Part shown: positions 7,238-14,957 of the stretch, one piece after another
Position numbering within the stretch: the stretch's first letter is position 1
How the letters are laid out: the number at the start of each line of letters is the position of its first letter
Notes under the pieces: model-generated
Told to the model about the DNA's origin: nothing
The model's input: only the letters and a program-made list of their open reading frames with translations
The model's database searches: none
Made by a program: the position numbers and the translations under genes
NCBI GenBank assembly: GCA_902790475.1
Contig: CADASG010000014.1
Span: 1 to 40,714 of the forward strand
Origin: an uncultured Ruminococcus sp.
GTDB taxonomy: Bacteria; Bacillota; Clostridia; Oscillospirales; Acutalibacteraceae
Length of the DNA stretch: 40,714 bases
Reading direction: 5' to 3'

Positions 7238-9072
7238 GTAAAAACGATTTTATCAAAAAGTATGTTATTCCAAATCTTCCGTATTTGCTGTTTGTGCTAC
7301 TGTTCGCAAAGCTCGGAGAGGTTATCCGGCTCGCGCCCGGCGTGGACGCGTCACAAAAAATGTTGGGACTGAATCAAGGCTTTTCTGCGGCGTTCAGTCA
7401 CTTCTTTCCGACCGCATGGATAGATTTGTTAATTGGCATTTGCGGCGCGGGTATTATGCGCGTCGTCGTTTATGTCAAAAGCAAGAACGCGAAAAAATAC
7501 AGAAAGAATATTGAGTACGGCAGCGCGCGCTGGGGCACTAAAAAGGATATTGCTCCTTTTATGGATCCTATTGCGTGGAATAACATTATTCTCACTATGA
7601 CCGAGGGACTTATGCTGTCAGGCAGACCGAAAAAACCTGCCTTTGCCCGAAACAAGAATGTGCTGGTCGTCGGCGGCTCAGGCTCAGGTAAAACGCGGTT
7701 TTTTATCAAGCCGAACCTTATGCAGCTTCATTCTTCTTATGTCATTACCGATCCGAAAGGTACGGTGCTGATTGAGTGCGGAAAACTGTTACAGCGAGGC
7801 GCGCCGAAAATCGGCAAGGACGGCAAGCCGGTGAGAGACCAAAACGGAAGGATAGTGTATGAGCCTTATAAAATCAGGGTTTTCAACACTATTAACTTTT
7901 CAAAGTCAATGCACTTTAACCCGTTTGCATATATCCACTCCGAAAAAGATATTTTGAAAATTGTCACTACCCTTATTGCCAATACCAAAGGCGAAGGCAA
8001 ATCAGGTGATGATTTTTGGGTAAAGGCGGAAACGCTGCTTTACACAGCTCTTATCGGCTATATCTATTATGAGGCGCCGACTAATGAACAGAATTTTGCG
8101 ACATTGGTTGAAATGATAAACGCAATGGAAGTACGCGAGGACGACGAGAATTTCAAGAACGCGGTTGACCTTCTTTTTGACGCATTGGAGCAAAAGAATC
8201 CCGATCACTTTGCGCTGAGGCAGTATAAAAAATACAAGCTGGCGGCGGGAAAAACAGCAAAATCCATTTTGATTTCCTGCGCGTCGCGTCTTGCTCCCTT
8301 TGATATTAAAGAGGTCAGAGAGATTACCATGTACGACGAGCTGAATTTAGATATGCTCGGAGACGAACGGACAGCGCTTTTCCTGATTATGTCCGACACC
8401 GACGGCACCTTCGCATTTTTAATCAGTCTGATTTACTCTATCCTGTTCAACAGACTTTGCGAACGCGCCGACGACGTTTACGGCGGACGGCTGCCTGTTC
8501 ATGTGCGCTGCCTGATTGACGAGGCAGCGAATATCGGTCAGATTCCAAATTTGGAAAGGCTGATGGCGACAATCCGTTCAAGAGAAATATCCGCTTGCCT
8601 TGTATTGCAGGCACAGAGTCAGCTTAAAGCCTTGTATAAGGATAATATGGACACAATTATCGGCAACTGTGACGCGAGTTTGTTTCTCGGCGGTAAAGAG
8701 GAAACTACGCTGAAAAGCTGGAACTCCCTGCTTGGAAAGGAAACGATAGACCTCTATAACGAGAGCGTCACCAAAGGCACGCAGGAAAGCCACGGGCAAA
8801 ATTTTCAAAAGCTCGGCAAGGATTTAATGTCAATGGACGAAATCGCCGTTATGGACGGCGGTAAATGTCTGCTGCAGATCCGAGGGGTGCGGCCTTTTCT
8901 GTCAAAAAAATATGATATTACCAAACACCCCAACTACAAGTATTTGTCGGACTACAATCCGAAGAACGCTTTTAGCATAGAAGAATTCTTATCTACCCGT
9001 CTGAAACCGAAAAAGGACGAGCAGTTTATCAACTACGAAATCAGCGCCGAGGAATTGGCGCGCTATTCTTAA
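7234..9072 (+). CDS. virD4: VirD4-like type IV coupling protein (TraG/TraD ATPase)
   Basis: This is the coupling ATPase that brings the relaxosome to the mating channel at the membrane. Two hydrophobic N-terminal segments are followed by the family block EYGSARWGTKKDI. Walker A is GGSGSGKT near residues 147-154, and VITDPKGT follows. Walker B is VRCLIDEAANIG with its aspartate near residue 429. The length is about 612 residues, normal for Tn1549-type proteins. Family proteins begin with a sequence like MSKNDFIKKYVIPNLPYLLF, which here starts at CTG 7234. That codon overlaps the PcfB stop as CTGA and lies downstream of GGAGGG. The TTG at 7285 would remove this conserved start. Confidence 0.92.
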   Translation: MSKNDFIKKYVIPNLPYLLFVLLFAKLGEVIRLAPGVDASQKMLGLNQGFSAAFSHFFPTAWIDLLIGICGAGIMRVVVYVKSKNAKKYRKNIEYGSARWGTKKDIAPFMDPIAWNNIILTMTEGLMLSGRPKKPAFARNKNVLVVGGSGSGKTRFFIKPNLMQLHSSYVITDPKGTVLIECGKLLQRGAPKIGKDGKPVRDQNGRIVYEPYKIRVFNTINFSKSMHFNPFAYIHSEKDILKIVTTLIANTKGEGKSGDDFWVKAETLLYTALIGYIYYEAPTNEQNFATLVEMINAMEVREDDENFKNAVDLLFDALEQKNPDHFALRQYKKYKLAAGKTAKSILISCASRLAPFDIKEVREITMYDELNLDMLGDERTALFLIMSDTDGTFAFLISLIYSILFNRLCERADDVYGGRLPVHVRCLIDEAANIGQIPNLERLMATIRSREISACLVLQAQSQLKALYKDNMDTIIGNCDASLFLGGKEETTLKSWNSLLGKETIDLYNESVTKGTQESHGQNFQKLGKDLMSMDEIAVMDGGKCLLQIRGVRPFLSKKYDITKHPNYKYLSDYNPKNAFSIEEFLSTRLKPKKDEQFINYEISAEELARYS

Positions 9073-9087
9073 TAAGGAGGCTATTGT

Positions 9088-9117
9088 TTGAGAATTAGGG
9101 ACTCTCCCGACAAATAA
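9088..9117 (+). other. Possible 9-codon leader ORF between virD4 and a terminator
   Basis: AAGGAGG (9074-9080) sits right after the virD4 stop and is followed at 9088 by TTG and a nine-codon frame (LRIRDSPDK) ending in TAA at 9115-9117. A strong terminator hairpin begins 17 bases later. The strong ribosome binding site with almost no gene behind it suggests either a leader peptide or a decayed gene. This is inferred from the sequence only. Confidence 0.3.
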
Positions 9118-9133
9118 AATCATTACTTTTTTC

Positions 9134-9179
9134 GCCGCCGTTGTGATTACTCTCATGTATCACAGCGGCGGCTTTTTTT
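9134..9179 (+). terminator. Intrinsic terminator between virD4 and Maff2 genes
   Basis: A 14-base-pair stem with one G-U pair (9134-9147 with 9159-9172) begins GCCGCCGTTGTGAT. It has an 11-base loop and is followed by seven T residues. It would end or attenuate transcription from the replication/coupling block before the mating-channel block. The next gene starts at 9268 with its own AGGAGG. No convincing promoter was found in 9180-9260; a TTGACA at 9237 lacks a well-spaced -10. Confidence 0.85.
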
Positions 9180-9267
9180 GTTTGTATCAAACACACAATT
9201 TCACTTTTTACTCAATTTACAAACAAATTGCAATCATTGACAAATCAAACTTGATAGGAGGAATTTA

Positions 9268-9483
9268 ATGCAATTTTTTTCAAGCGCTATTGATACCCTG
9301 AAAATCCTTGTAATTGCTCTTGGCGCGGGCTTGGGCGCATGGGGTGTAATCAATCTTTTGGAAGGCTACGGCAACGATAACCCCGGTGCGAAATCTCAGG
9401 GCATGAAGCAGCTCATGGCGGGCGGCGGTATTGCGTTGGTGGGCGCGACGCTGATTCCGCTTCTTTCCGGTCTGTTCGGGTAA
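9268..9483 (+). CDS. Maff2 family small membrane protein
   Basis: This is a 71-residue protein with two hydrophobic segments (TLKILVIALGAGLGAWGVINLL and GGGIALVGATLIPLLSGLFG) around a short loop, GYGNDNPGAKSQGMKQLMAG. This is the Maff2 family pattern. Such proteins occur at this position in Tn1549-type elements, just before the VirB6-like gene, and their size and topology recall VirB2/TrbC-type subunits of the channel. That functional analogy is inference. The ATG follows AGGAGG, and the next gene starts 7 bases after the stop. Confidence 0.88.
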   Translation: MQFFSSAIDTLKILVIALGAGLGAWGVINLLEGYGNDNPGAKSQGMKQLMAGGGIALVGATLIPLLSGLFG

Positions 9484-9489
9484 TTTCGT

Positions 9490-10350
9490 ATGTTTATTAT
9501 CGACCAACTCACCGAATGGATCAAGGAGGGCATGGTTGACGCAATCACGAGCCAGTACGAGGGTATCTTTGAGTCCGTAAACAGTCAGGTTTCGGACGTA
9601 GCCACTCAGGTAGGTCAGACGCCGCAGGGCTGGAACGGCGGCGTGTTTTCGATGATTCAAACATTATCGGAAACCGTCGTCATACCCATTGCGGGAATGA
9701 TACTTACCTTTGTGTTGGTATATGAGCTGATTCAAATGATATTGGAGAAAAACAATATGCACGAATTCGACACGTTTAATATTTTCAAATGGATATTCAA
9801 AACGTTTGTCGCGGCGTACTTGCTAACCAACTGCTTTACAATCGTTATGGCGGTGTTTGATCTCGCTCAAAATGTCATATCGCAGGGCGCTACCGTGATT
9901 ACCGGCAACCTCGACGTTGATACCAATATGGATAATCTGCGCTCGCTGCTTGAAGATATGGGCGTTTGGGAGCTGATTGGTCTGTGGCTGGAAACCAACA
10001 TAATTCATTTGTGCATGTGGATTTTGTCAATCGTCATTTTTGTTATCGTTTACGGAAGAATGATTGAAATCTATCTGACAGTCAGCCTCGCTCCGATTCC
10101 GTTTTCTACAATGGCAAACCGCGAATGGGGTCAGATGGGACAAAATTATTTGCGCTCGCTGTTCGCGCTGGGCTTTCAGGGATTTCTTATCCTTGTGTGC
10201 GTAGCGATTTACGCGGTGCTGGTGCAAACAATTCCGTCGTCCGACAACATTCATGCGGCAGTCTGGGGTACCGCGGGATATACCGTCCTGCTTGCCTTTG
10301 CCCTCTTTAAGACCGGTTCATTATCCAAATCTATCTTTAATGCTCACTAA
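9490..10350 (+). CDS. VirB6/TrbL-like conjugal transfer membrane protein (CD1112 family)
   Basis: This 286-residue polytopic membrane protein has hydrophobic segments near residues 56-80, 105-125, 168-187, 228-246 and 256-275. The N-terminal IIDQLTEWIKEGMVDAITSQYEGIF is typical of the CD1112 family, annotated as VirB6/TrbL-like in Clostridia elements. The role would be the inner-membrane part of the DNA channel. It lies directly between Maff2 and the SpoVG-like gene. A conserved SLAPIPFSTM follows the fourth segment. Confidence 0.85.
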   Translation: MFIIDQLTEWIKEGMVDAITSQYEGIFESVNSQVSDVATQVGQTPQGWNGGVFSMIQTLSETVVIPIAGMILTFVLVYELIQMILEKNNMHEFDTFNIFKWIFKTFVAAYLLTNCFTIVMAVFDLAQNVISQGATVITGNLDVDTNMDNLRSLLEDMGVWELIGLWLETNIIHLCMWILSIVIFVIVYGRMIEIYLTVSLAPIPFSTMANREWGQMGQNYLRSLFALGFQGFLILVCVAIYAVLVQTIPSSDNIHAAVWGTAGYTVLLAFALFKTGSLSKSIFNAH

Positions 10351-10365
10351 CAAAGGAGGAATTGA

Positions 10366-10803
10366 ATGAGCAAAACCACCGAACAGCCGCGCCCTGACGC
10401 CGCGGCAAACAACGACCTGAAAATCGAGGTCAGCGTGCGACCAATCGCTCCCCGAAATAATCTGCTGGGCTTTGCGACCGTTACGATTAACGACAGCTTT
10501 GTTGTTGAGAATTTCCGCGTATGTTCCGGCGAAAAGGGGTTATATGTCAATATGCCCTCTATGCAGGACAGTCAAGGCAACTGGCATGACACTTTTAAGC
10601 CCATTACTGCCGACGCGCGAAATCTGATTGTTTCCGCAATTATTAACGGCTACGGCGCGGCGATTGATAAAATGCGCGAAACCCTTGACGCTTCACGCGA
10701 GGCGACGGAAAAGCCGTCTTTGAAAGGCGCGTTAAAGGATCAGGCTGATAAGGTCAGAAAGCAGCCTGTCAAATCTGCCGGAAAGAGTGAACAGAGCCTC
10801 TGA
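10366..10803 (+). CDS. SpoVG family protein with element-type C-terminal tail
   Basis: This 145-residue protein has a SpoVG-like core at about 19-110: IEVSVRPIAPRNNLLGFATVTI, DSFVVENFRVC, LYVNMPS, and a later NGYGAAIDKMRE. SpoVG proteins bind nucleic acids and act in sporulation, division and gene control in Firmicutes; ICE-borne copies are common and their task is unknown. It begins with AGGAGG-ATG. The C-terminal extension is not part of SpoVG: EKPSLKGALKDQADK ... GKSEQSL is the tail shared with LPD1, DUF3849 and other proteins here. The stop overlaps the methyltransferase start. Confidence 0.85.
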   Translation: MSKTTEQPRPDAAANNDLKIEVSVRPIAPRNNLLGFATVTINDSFVVENFRVCSGEKGLYVNMPSMQDSQGNWHDTFKPITADARNLIVSAIINGYGAAIDKMRETLDASREATEKPSLKGALKDQADKVRKQPVKSAGKSEQSL

Positions 10804-11360
10804 TGTCCGACAATAAGAAATATAACATTATTTATGCCGATCCACCGTGGCGCTATGAGCAGCGAAAAATACCCGGCGGAGCGGAGCAGCACTATCCTAC
10901 CATGACGCTTGACGACATTTGCAATCTGCCTGTGGAGCAGCTTGCGGATAAGAACTGCGCACTGTTTTTGTGGACGACCTTTCCAAAGCTGAAAGAGGCG
11001 TTTCAGGTTATCGACGCATGGGGCTTTCAATATCGTACCCTCGCTTTTCTTTGGTTGAAGCAGAACCGAAAAGCCGACACATGGTTTTACGGTATGGGCT
11101 TTTGGACGCGCTCAAATGCCGAGGTCTGTCTGCTTGCGCTCAAAGGACACCCAAAACGTCAAAACGCGGGGATTCATCAATTTGTTATTGCTCACCTTGA
11201 ACAGCATAGCAAAAAGCCCGGCGAAGTGCGGGACAAGATAATCAAGCTGATGGGCGATCTGCCGCGCATTGAGCTTTTTGCCCGGGAAAAGACGCCCGGC
11301 TGGGACGTTTGGGGCAATGAGGTGGAATCGGATATTATTTTACCCGAAAGGAGCGTGTGA
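10803..11360 (+). CDS. MT-A70 family adenine methyltransferase
   Basis: This 185-residue protein has the MT-A70 catalytic motif DPPW at residues 13-16 within YNIIYADPPWRYE. LFLWTTFPKLKEA and ALKGHPKR follow, and RIELFAREKTPGWDVWGNEV is the family C-terminus. These enzymes transfer a methyl group from S-adenosylmethionine to N6 of adenine; small stand-alone versions on mobile elements probably act on DNA. No restriction enzyme gene is near it, so protection of element DNA or marking for regulation is the likely role (inference). It overlaps the SpoVG-like gene by one base and lies just before the 11362 gene. Confidence 0.88.
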   Translation: MSDNKKYNIIYADPPWRYEQRKIPGGAEQHYPTMTLDDICNLPVEQLADKNCALFLWTTFPKLKEAFQVIDAWGFQYRTLAFLWLKQNRKADTWFYGMGFWTRSNAEVCLLALKGHPKRQNAGIHQFVIAHLEQHSKKPGEVRDKIIKLMGDLPRIELFAREKTPGWDVWGNEVESDIILPERSV

Positions 11361-11361
11361 T

Positions 11362-12090
11362 ATGGAATATCGCGAAGCCCTAGGAATTCTCAGGAACCGT
11401 CTTGACGACAGTCTCACACAGCACGCTGCGGAAACAGACAAAAGCGACATCGGCGAAATTTACAAATTACAGGAATATTCCGAAACCCATTACTATATGA
11501 AAGCTGTTCACGACTACACAGCGGCCGAGGTTGAAGCGCTTCTGTCTTTTGTTGACCCTTTAGAGGTTGCCTTCTGGTGCCGGGAAGAAAATACGCACGA
11601 GGTCGGTTTACCTATCTGCGATATTCTCAAAGAGATTAACGCGGATTCGCGTTTTCCAAAGATGACACCGGAGCTTTCTCCTGAGGACAAGGTTCACACC
11701 CTTGTTATTCGTCTTGGTAAAAACCTGTATGAATATCAGGAAAAGCTGCAAACGTGGAGCAATCAACAGTTAATCGACCACTCCGAGGAAATTGCGGCGA
11801 CAATGGCGGCTTATAAATATATGACAGAAGAATTTGCCAATAACCCGCCGGAGCATATTGCCGATTATTTATTACAGTTTGAAAACCCGCTTGCCGTTCT
11901 TTGCGAGCACTGGCCCGAGTGTACTTTGTTTGGCGTGGACGTTATAGCGGATATCAAAGATGAAATAAAGGATTTACAGGTAAAGCGCGAACAGCCGAAA
12001 TCGGTACACGAGCAGCTGAAAGAGGCTTCCCGTTCTGTTCAGGAACAGACAAAATCAGAAAAAAAGCAGCGCGGCGACGGGGCTCGCTGA
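11362..12090 (+). CDS. Accessory protein, weakly DUF3848-like, with shared C-terminal tail
   Basis: This is a 242-residue acidic helical protein. It has two similar helical units: YMKAVHDYTAAEVEALLSF-VDPLEVAFW near residues 46-75, and YMTEEFANNPPEHIADYLLQ followed by FENPLAVLCEHWPE near 152-185. The second unit recalls DUF3848, but I am not sure of the assignment. ATG 11362 follows AAAGGAG and lies just after the methyltransferase stop. The end has the tail PKSVHEQLKEASR and a basic segment, KKQRGDGAR. No enzymatic motif is visible. Confidence 0.55.
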   Translation: MEYREALGILRNRLDDSLTQHAAETDKSDIGEIYKLQEYSETHYYMKAVHDYTAAEVEALLSFVDPLEVAFWCREENTHEVGLPICDILKEINADSRFPKMTPELSPEDKVHTLVIRLGKNLYEYQEKLQTWSNQQLIDHSEEIAATMAAYKYMTEEFANNPPEHIADYLLQFENPLAVLCEHWPECTLFGVDVIADIKDEIKDLQVKREQPKSVHEQLKEASRSVQEQTKSEKKQRGDGAR

Positions 12091-12112
12091 GCTGTGGAAA
12101 GAAGGTGAATTT

Positions 12113-12532
12113 ATGCCCTATGTACCTGTACCGAAGGACTTAACAAAGGTCAAAACCAAGGTTGCGTTCAACCTTACCAAGCGTCAGATTATCTGTTTTT
12201 CGCTCGGCGGTGTTATCGGACTGCCTGTGTATTTTCTTTCGCGTAATGTCATCGGAAATACAGCGGCAGTGCTGATTATGATTGTACTCATGCTGCCGTT
12301 CTTCTTTTTCGCTATGTATGAGAAAGACGGTTTGCCGGCGGAAAAGCTGTTGTTCAACCGGTTACGCTTTATGCTCTGGCCGAAAGAGCGGCCGTACAAA
12401 ACAAATAATCTCTATCAATATTTATCAAAGAAGGAGGTATCGGCGATTGCAAAAAACCAAACAGCAGGCGGCGCAGGAAAGAAGATTGCAGCGAAACATC
12501 ACGCAGTCAAAACAGCTCCGCGCCGACGCTAA
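12113..12532 (+). CDS. prgI: PrgI family conjugation membrane protein
   Basis: This 139-residue protein opens with YVPVPKDLTKVKTKVAFNLTKRQ, followed by two hydrophobic segments (IICFSLGGVIGLPVYFLS and AVLIMIVLMLPFFFFAMY) and then DGLPAEKLLFNRLRF. This is the PrgI layout. PrgI-type proteins are VirB3-like partners of the VirB4 ATPase, whose gene overlaps this one by 86 bases. The C-terminus is very basic (KTAPRRR). The start is ATG behind AAGGTG. Confidence 0.88.
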   Translation: MPYVPVPKDLTKVKTKVAFNLTKRQIICFSLGGVIGLPVYFLSRNVIGNTAAVLIMIVLMLPFFFFAMYEKDGLPAEKLLFNRLRFMLWPKERPYKTNNLYQYLSKKEVSAIAKNQTAGGAGKKIAAKHHAVKTAPRRR

Positions 12533-14927
12533 GGCAGCGCGCAAAGGCGCGGAGCCAAAGCAAAAGCCGTCCTCGAAAAAGGGCGGTTTTTTTGCGCGGA
12601 TATTTGGTGAAGCGCCGCAGACGGTACAGCAAAGTATTCCGTATAAGGAAATGTACCGCGACGGCATTTGTCGTGTGGACGACAAGAAATACACCAAAAC
12701 CGTGCAATTCTACGACATCAATTTCCAGCTTGCACAGACTGAGGATCAGGAAATGATTTTCGGCAACTATTGCGATTTTCTCAACTACTTTGATTCCTCA
12801 ATCAATGTGCAGCTCACCCTTATCAACCAGCGGGCAAATATCAAGGATTTCAACAAGAGCGTTTCCATTGAGCTTGAAGGCGACGAAAACGACGGTATGC
12901 GTGTTGAGTACGGCGGTATGATTAAAGGCCAGATTCAAAAGGGCAACAACGGTATCGTCAAGCACAAGTATATTACCTTCGGCATTGAGGCGGAGGATCT
13001 GCGCAGCGCAAAGCTGAGGCTGGAGCGTATTGAAACGGATATTTTAGCCAACTTCAAAAAGTTTGGCGTACAGGCGCGTTCTCTTGACGGCAAGGAGCGT
13101 TTGGCGCTTCTGCACCGTCAGCTCCACCCCAGCGGTCAGGAAAAGCTCAAATTTGAGTGGGCGGATATTGTGAAAACAGGTCTTTCCACAAAGGACTTTA
13201 TTTCACCGTCCGGCTTTTCTCTTTCAAAGGACGGCAGAAGCTTCCGTATCGGCGCTCATTTTGGTATGGTTTCCTTTATTCAGATTATCGCGCCGGAGCT
13301 GACCGACAGATTGCTTGCAGAGTTTTTACAGCTTGACGAAGCAATTACCGTCAATATTCATATTCAGTCTATCAATCAGACCGAGGCTATTAAGAACGTC
13401 AAGCGCAAAATGTCCGACTTGCAGAAAATGACGATTGAGGAACAGAAAAAAGCTGTCCGTGCGGGTTATGATATGGATATTATTCCGTCCGACCTCGCCA
13501 CTTACGGCAAGGACGCCGAAAATCTGTTGACTGATTTGCAGAGCCGTAACGAGCGTATGTTTTTGGTTACGGTGTTGGTTGAAAATATCGCGACCAAAAA
13601 ATCCAAGCTCAAAAACGATATTTTTTCTTCGGCGGGTATCGCTCAAAAATATAATTGCGCACTGAAAACGCTGGACTATCAGCAGGAGCAGGGCTTTATG
13701 TCCTCGCTTGCCCTCGGCGTCAATCAGGTGGAAATTAACCGCGGTCTGACGACAAGCAGCACCGCGATATTTGTTCCCTTTACCACCTGCGAGCTGTTTC
13801 AGGAAGGCGAGGCTTTGTATTACGGCCTTAACGCTATTTCCAACAACCTGATTATGGCTAACAGAAAAACGCTGAAAAATCCCAACGGTCTGTTTCTCGG
13901 CACACCCGGCAGCGGTAAATCCTTCTCGGCAAAGCGTGAGATTGTCAACGTGTTCCTGCTGACAAAGGACGATATTATCATTGCCGATCCTGAAAACGAG
14001 TACGGTGCGCTTGTCAAGCAGTTTGGCAGACAGGGACAGGTTATCGACATTTCTATGAATTCCAATAACTACATTAACCCGATGGATATTAACCTTGACT
14101 ACTCCGACGACGAAAACCCGGTATCGCTGAAAAGCGATTTTATTCTTTCTCTCTGCGAATTGATGGCAGGCAGCAAGGACGGTTTATCGCCGATTGAAAA
14201 GACGGTCATTGACCGTTGCACAAGACTTGTGTACCGCGATTATCTGCAAGATCCGCGACCGGAAAACATGCCTATTTTGGGCGACCTCTATTCTCTGCTG
14301 ATGAAGCAGCCTGAACCGGAGGCACAAAGGATTGCTACTTCAATGGAGATGTACGTTAACGGCAGCCTGAACCTGTTTAATCACCGCTCCAACGTTGATT
14401 TGAATAACCACCGCGTTATCTGCTTTCAGCTCAAATCAATCGGAAAAGCGCTGAAAGAAATCGGTCTGCTGATTATGCAGGACGCCGTTTGGAACCGCGT
14501 TACCATTAACCGAGCTCAGCACAAAACGACGTGGTTTTATATCGACGAGTTTCATTTACTGCTGAAAGGTCAGACAGGCGCTTTCTCGGTTGAGATTTGG
14601 AAACGATTCCGCAAATGGGGCGGTATTCCGTCCGGTCTGACGCAGAACGTCAAAGATCTGCTGCGCTCGGCTGAGATTGCTAACATTCTGGAAAACAGCG
14701 ACTTTATCTATATGCTCAATCAGGGCGCGGACGATAAACGGATTCTTGCCGAAAAGCTCGGCATTTCCACGCACCAGCTTTCTTATGTAACGCAGGCGCC
14801 GCCCGGCGAAGGTCTGTTATTCTTCGGTAACGTGATTATTCCCTTCGTGGATCACTTCCCGAAGGACACAAACCTCTACCGCATTATGACGACCAAGCCC
14901 GATGAAATGATACAGGAGCATGAATAA
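12447..14927 (+). CDS. virB4: VirB4-like conjugation ATPase
   Basis: This protein of about 826 residues powers the mating channel. A basic N-terminus leads to the VirB4/TraE core. Walker A is GTPGSGKS at residues 485-492 and Walker B is WFYIDEFHLL with its aspartate near 700. NGLFLGTPGSGKSFSAKRE and the later WGGIPSGLTQNVKDLL are typical of the Tn1549 branch. TTG 12447 follows AAGGAGG with normal spacing. The frame is open further upstream inside prgI, but that part has no ribosome binding site and reads as a shadow of PrgI. Confidence 0.93.
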   Translation: MQKTKQQAAQERRLQRNITQSKQLRADAKAARKGAEPKQKPSSKKGGFFARIFGEAPQTVQQSIPYKEMYRDGICRVDDKKYTKTVQFYDINFQLAQTEDQEMIFGNYCDFLNYFDSSINVQLTLINQRANIKDFNKSVSIELEGDENDGMRVEYGGMIKGQIQKGNNGIVKHKYITFGIEAEDLRSAKLRLERIETDILANFKKFGVQARSLDGKERLALLHRQLHPSGQEKLKFEWADIVKTGLSTKDFISPSGFSLSKDGRSFRIGAHFGMVSFIQIIAPELTDRLLAEFLQLDEAITVNIHIQSINQTEAIKNVKRKMSDLQKMTIEEQKKAVRAGYDMDIIPSDLATYGKDAENLLTDLQSRNERMFLVTVLVENIATKKSKLKNDIFSSAGIAQKYNCALKTLDYQQEQGFMSSLALGVNQVEINRGLTTSSTAIFVPFTTCELFQEGEALYYGLNAISNNLIMANRKTLKNPNGLFLGTPGSGKSFSAKREIVNVFLLTKDDIIIADPENEYGALVKQFGRQGQVIDISMNSNNYINPMDINLDYSDDENPVSLKSDFILSLCELMAGSKDGLSPIEKTVIDRCTRLVYRDYLQDPRPENMPILGDLYSLLMKQPEPEAQRIATSMEMYVNGSLNLFNHRSNVDLNNHRVICFQLKSIGKALKEIGLLIMQDAVWNRVTINRAQHKTTWFYIDEFHLLLKGQTGAFSVEIWKRFRKWGGIPSGLTQNVKDLLRSAEIANILENSDFIYMLNQGADDKRILAEKLGISTHQLSYVTQAPPGEGLLFFGNVIIPFVDHFPKDTNLYRIMTTKPDEMIQEHE

Positions 14928-14957
14928 TGAAGCAGGCTTTGACAGGAGGTGATTGCG

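Noticed and set aside
9237-9242. TTGACA as a -35 box for the Maff2 operon
   Set aside because: There is no -10 box at 16-19 bases; the region runs directly into the ribosome binding site.
12282-12446. Upstream extension of virB4 inside prgI
   Set aside because: The frame is open but reads as a basic/cysteine-rich shadow of PrgI and lacks a ribosome binding site; TTG 12447 has AAGGAGG.
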